From: JAQBDA01 sp963709875
Lineage (GTDB): Bacteria; Chloroflexota; Anaerolineae; Anaerolineales; UBA4823
Assembly: GCA_963709875.1 (NCBI GenBank)
Contig: CAVPYB010000014.1
Coordinates: forward strand, 248,001-312,000
Reading direction: 5' to 3'
DNA length: 64,000 bases
Shown here: positions 63,535-64,000 of the stretch, piece after piece
Numbering within the stretch: position 1 is the first letter of the stretch
How the letters are laid out: each line of letters opens with the position of its first letter
Made by a program: the position numbers and the translations under genes
The notes under the pieces: generated by a model
The model's input: the letters and a program-made list of their open reading frames with translations, nothing else
Databases searched by the model: none
What the model was told of the DNA's origin: nothing

Positions 63535-64000
63535 CTTCCCTGTGCGACCGGCTGTGCCTGCAGGGCAGGTGCGACCGAGCGCCCAATGGCCTGTGCAATC
63601 GCCTGCACCTGGGATACAAGACTGGCGAAGCGCTCCGGCTTCAGCGATTGACCACCATCAGAGTACGCCTCCGCCGGGTGCGGGTGGACTTCGACGATCA
63701 GGCCATCTGCCCCTGCGGCGATCCCGGCCCGGGCGATGGCCGTGACGTATTCCCAGTTGCCGATGCTGTGGCTGGGATCGAGGATCACCGGCAGGTGGGT
63801 GAGCGATTTGAGCACCGGAATGGCATTGATATCGGTGGTGTTGCGGGTGGCGTTCTCGAAGGTGCGGATGCCGCGCTCGCACAGGATCACCCGCTGGTTG
63901 CCGTGCGAAAGCACGTATTCGGCAGCCATCAGCAGCTCCTCCATGGTAGCCGACATGCCGCGTTTGATCAGCACCGGGTGCTGGCTCTCACCCGCCATGT
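63531..64000 (-). CDS. aroF: 3-deoxy-7-phosphoheptulonate (DAHP) synthase, 5' end outside the window
   Basis: C-terminal ~156 residues of a type I-beta DAHP synthase (AroF/AroG of Thermotoga/Bacillus kind). Seen: PVLIKRGMSATMEELLMAAE, VILCERGIRTFENATRNTTD, LPVILDPSHSIGNWEYVTAI and ADGLIVEVHPHPAEAYSDGG, which hold the PEP and metal ligands. The frame is still open at 64000. First step of the shikimate pathway; whether it has an N-terminal regulatory domain cannot be seen. It heads the eight-gene operon within this window. Confidence 0.9.
   Translation of the reverse strand, partial: MAGESQHPVLIKRGMSATMEELLMAAEYVLSHGNQRVILCERGIRTFENATRNTTDINAIPVLKSLTHLPVILDPSHSIGNWEYVTAIARAGIAAGADGLIVEVHPHPAEAYSDGGQSLKPERFASLVSQVQAIAQAIGRSVAPALQAQPVAQGR

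Noticed and set aside
1..64000. tRNA or rRNA genes
   Set aside because: No T-loop/acceptor arrangement or conserved rRNA segment was found on reading both strands; a covariance search would be needed to be certain.

Overview
The window most resembles a Chloroflexota genome, probably class Anaerolineae. The pointers are GC-rich coding DNA, secreted parallel beta-helix proteins ending in a YLPLV-type tag, two giant BTAD-NTPase-WD40 regulators, a MalT/LuxR-type regulator, a deazaflavin (F420-type) reductase family protein, an archaeal-style HMG-CoA synthase/thiolase/DUF35 set and a fused shikimate kinase/dehydroquinate synthase. This placement is inferred from gene content; no rRNA, tRNA, CRISPR array or insertion sequence was seen.

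Layout. 1-8.2 kb: the end of a LysM surface protein (+), a small minus-strand group (GT4 glycosyltransferase, FlK-like thioesterase, GT2 glycosyltransferase), a LuxR/MalT regulator, an F420-type reductase family protein and a NapH-like polyferredoxin with a small partner. 8.4-15.6 kb: a secreted three-repeat beta-sandwich protein and two tandem SLC13/DASS transporters, each with four RCK_C domains. 15.6-23.1 kb (minus): three secreted beta-helix proteins and a membrane-anchored HExxH metalloprotease-like protein. 23.3-32.4 kb: two paralogous BTAD-nSTAND-TM-WD40 regulators. 32.6-36.4 kb: an alpha/beta hydrolase, a VapC/Phd toxin-antitoxin pair and a two-subunit ADP-forming acyl-CoA synthetase. 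36.6-42.3 kb: a complete peptide/nickel-type ABC transporter operon. 42.7-45.2 kb: a TrmH-family RNA methyltransferase coupled to a GAF histidine kinase. 45.5-49.7 kb: HMG-CoA reductase, HMG-CoA synthase, a thiolase-like protein and a DUF35 Zn-ribbon protein. 50-52.8 kb: a membrane-anchored protein of unknown function, NagA and a DinB-like protein. 52.8-55.7 kb (minus): aminotransferase, S51 peptidase and PIG-L deacetylase. 55.8-64 kb (minus): a chorismate/tyrosine operon, DAHP synthase (cut by the window end)-tyrA-aroA-aroE-aminotransferase-aroC-aroKB-aroQ.

How the genes fit together. The chorismate operon holds every step from DAHP to chorismate plus prephenate dehydrogenase and an aminotransferase, with mostly ATGA-type stop/start overlaps. 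The mevalonate genes have the neighbourhood of the archaeal thiolase/HMG-CoA synthase/DUF35 complex, but the thiolase-like member lacks the Cys, the His of GHPxGATG and the HDxF residues of a working thiolase.

Sequence quality. About 27 single-base shifts interrupt otherwise well-conserved genes, very unevenly: about ten in 1.2 kb at HMG-CoA reductase/synthase, but none recognised in several stretches of 8-11 kb. Many fall in homopolymers and the original frame stays readable past the shift. They look mostly like sequencing or assembly indels, although real decay cannot be excluded at the densest locus. Frameshifted genes are reported over their whole inferred extent, with the shift position noted.
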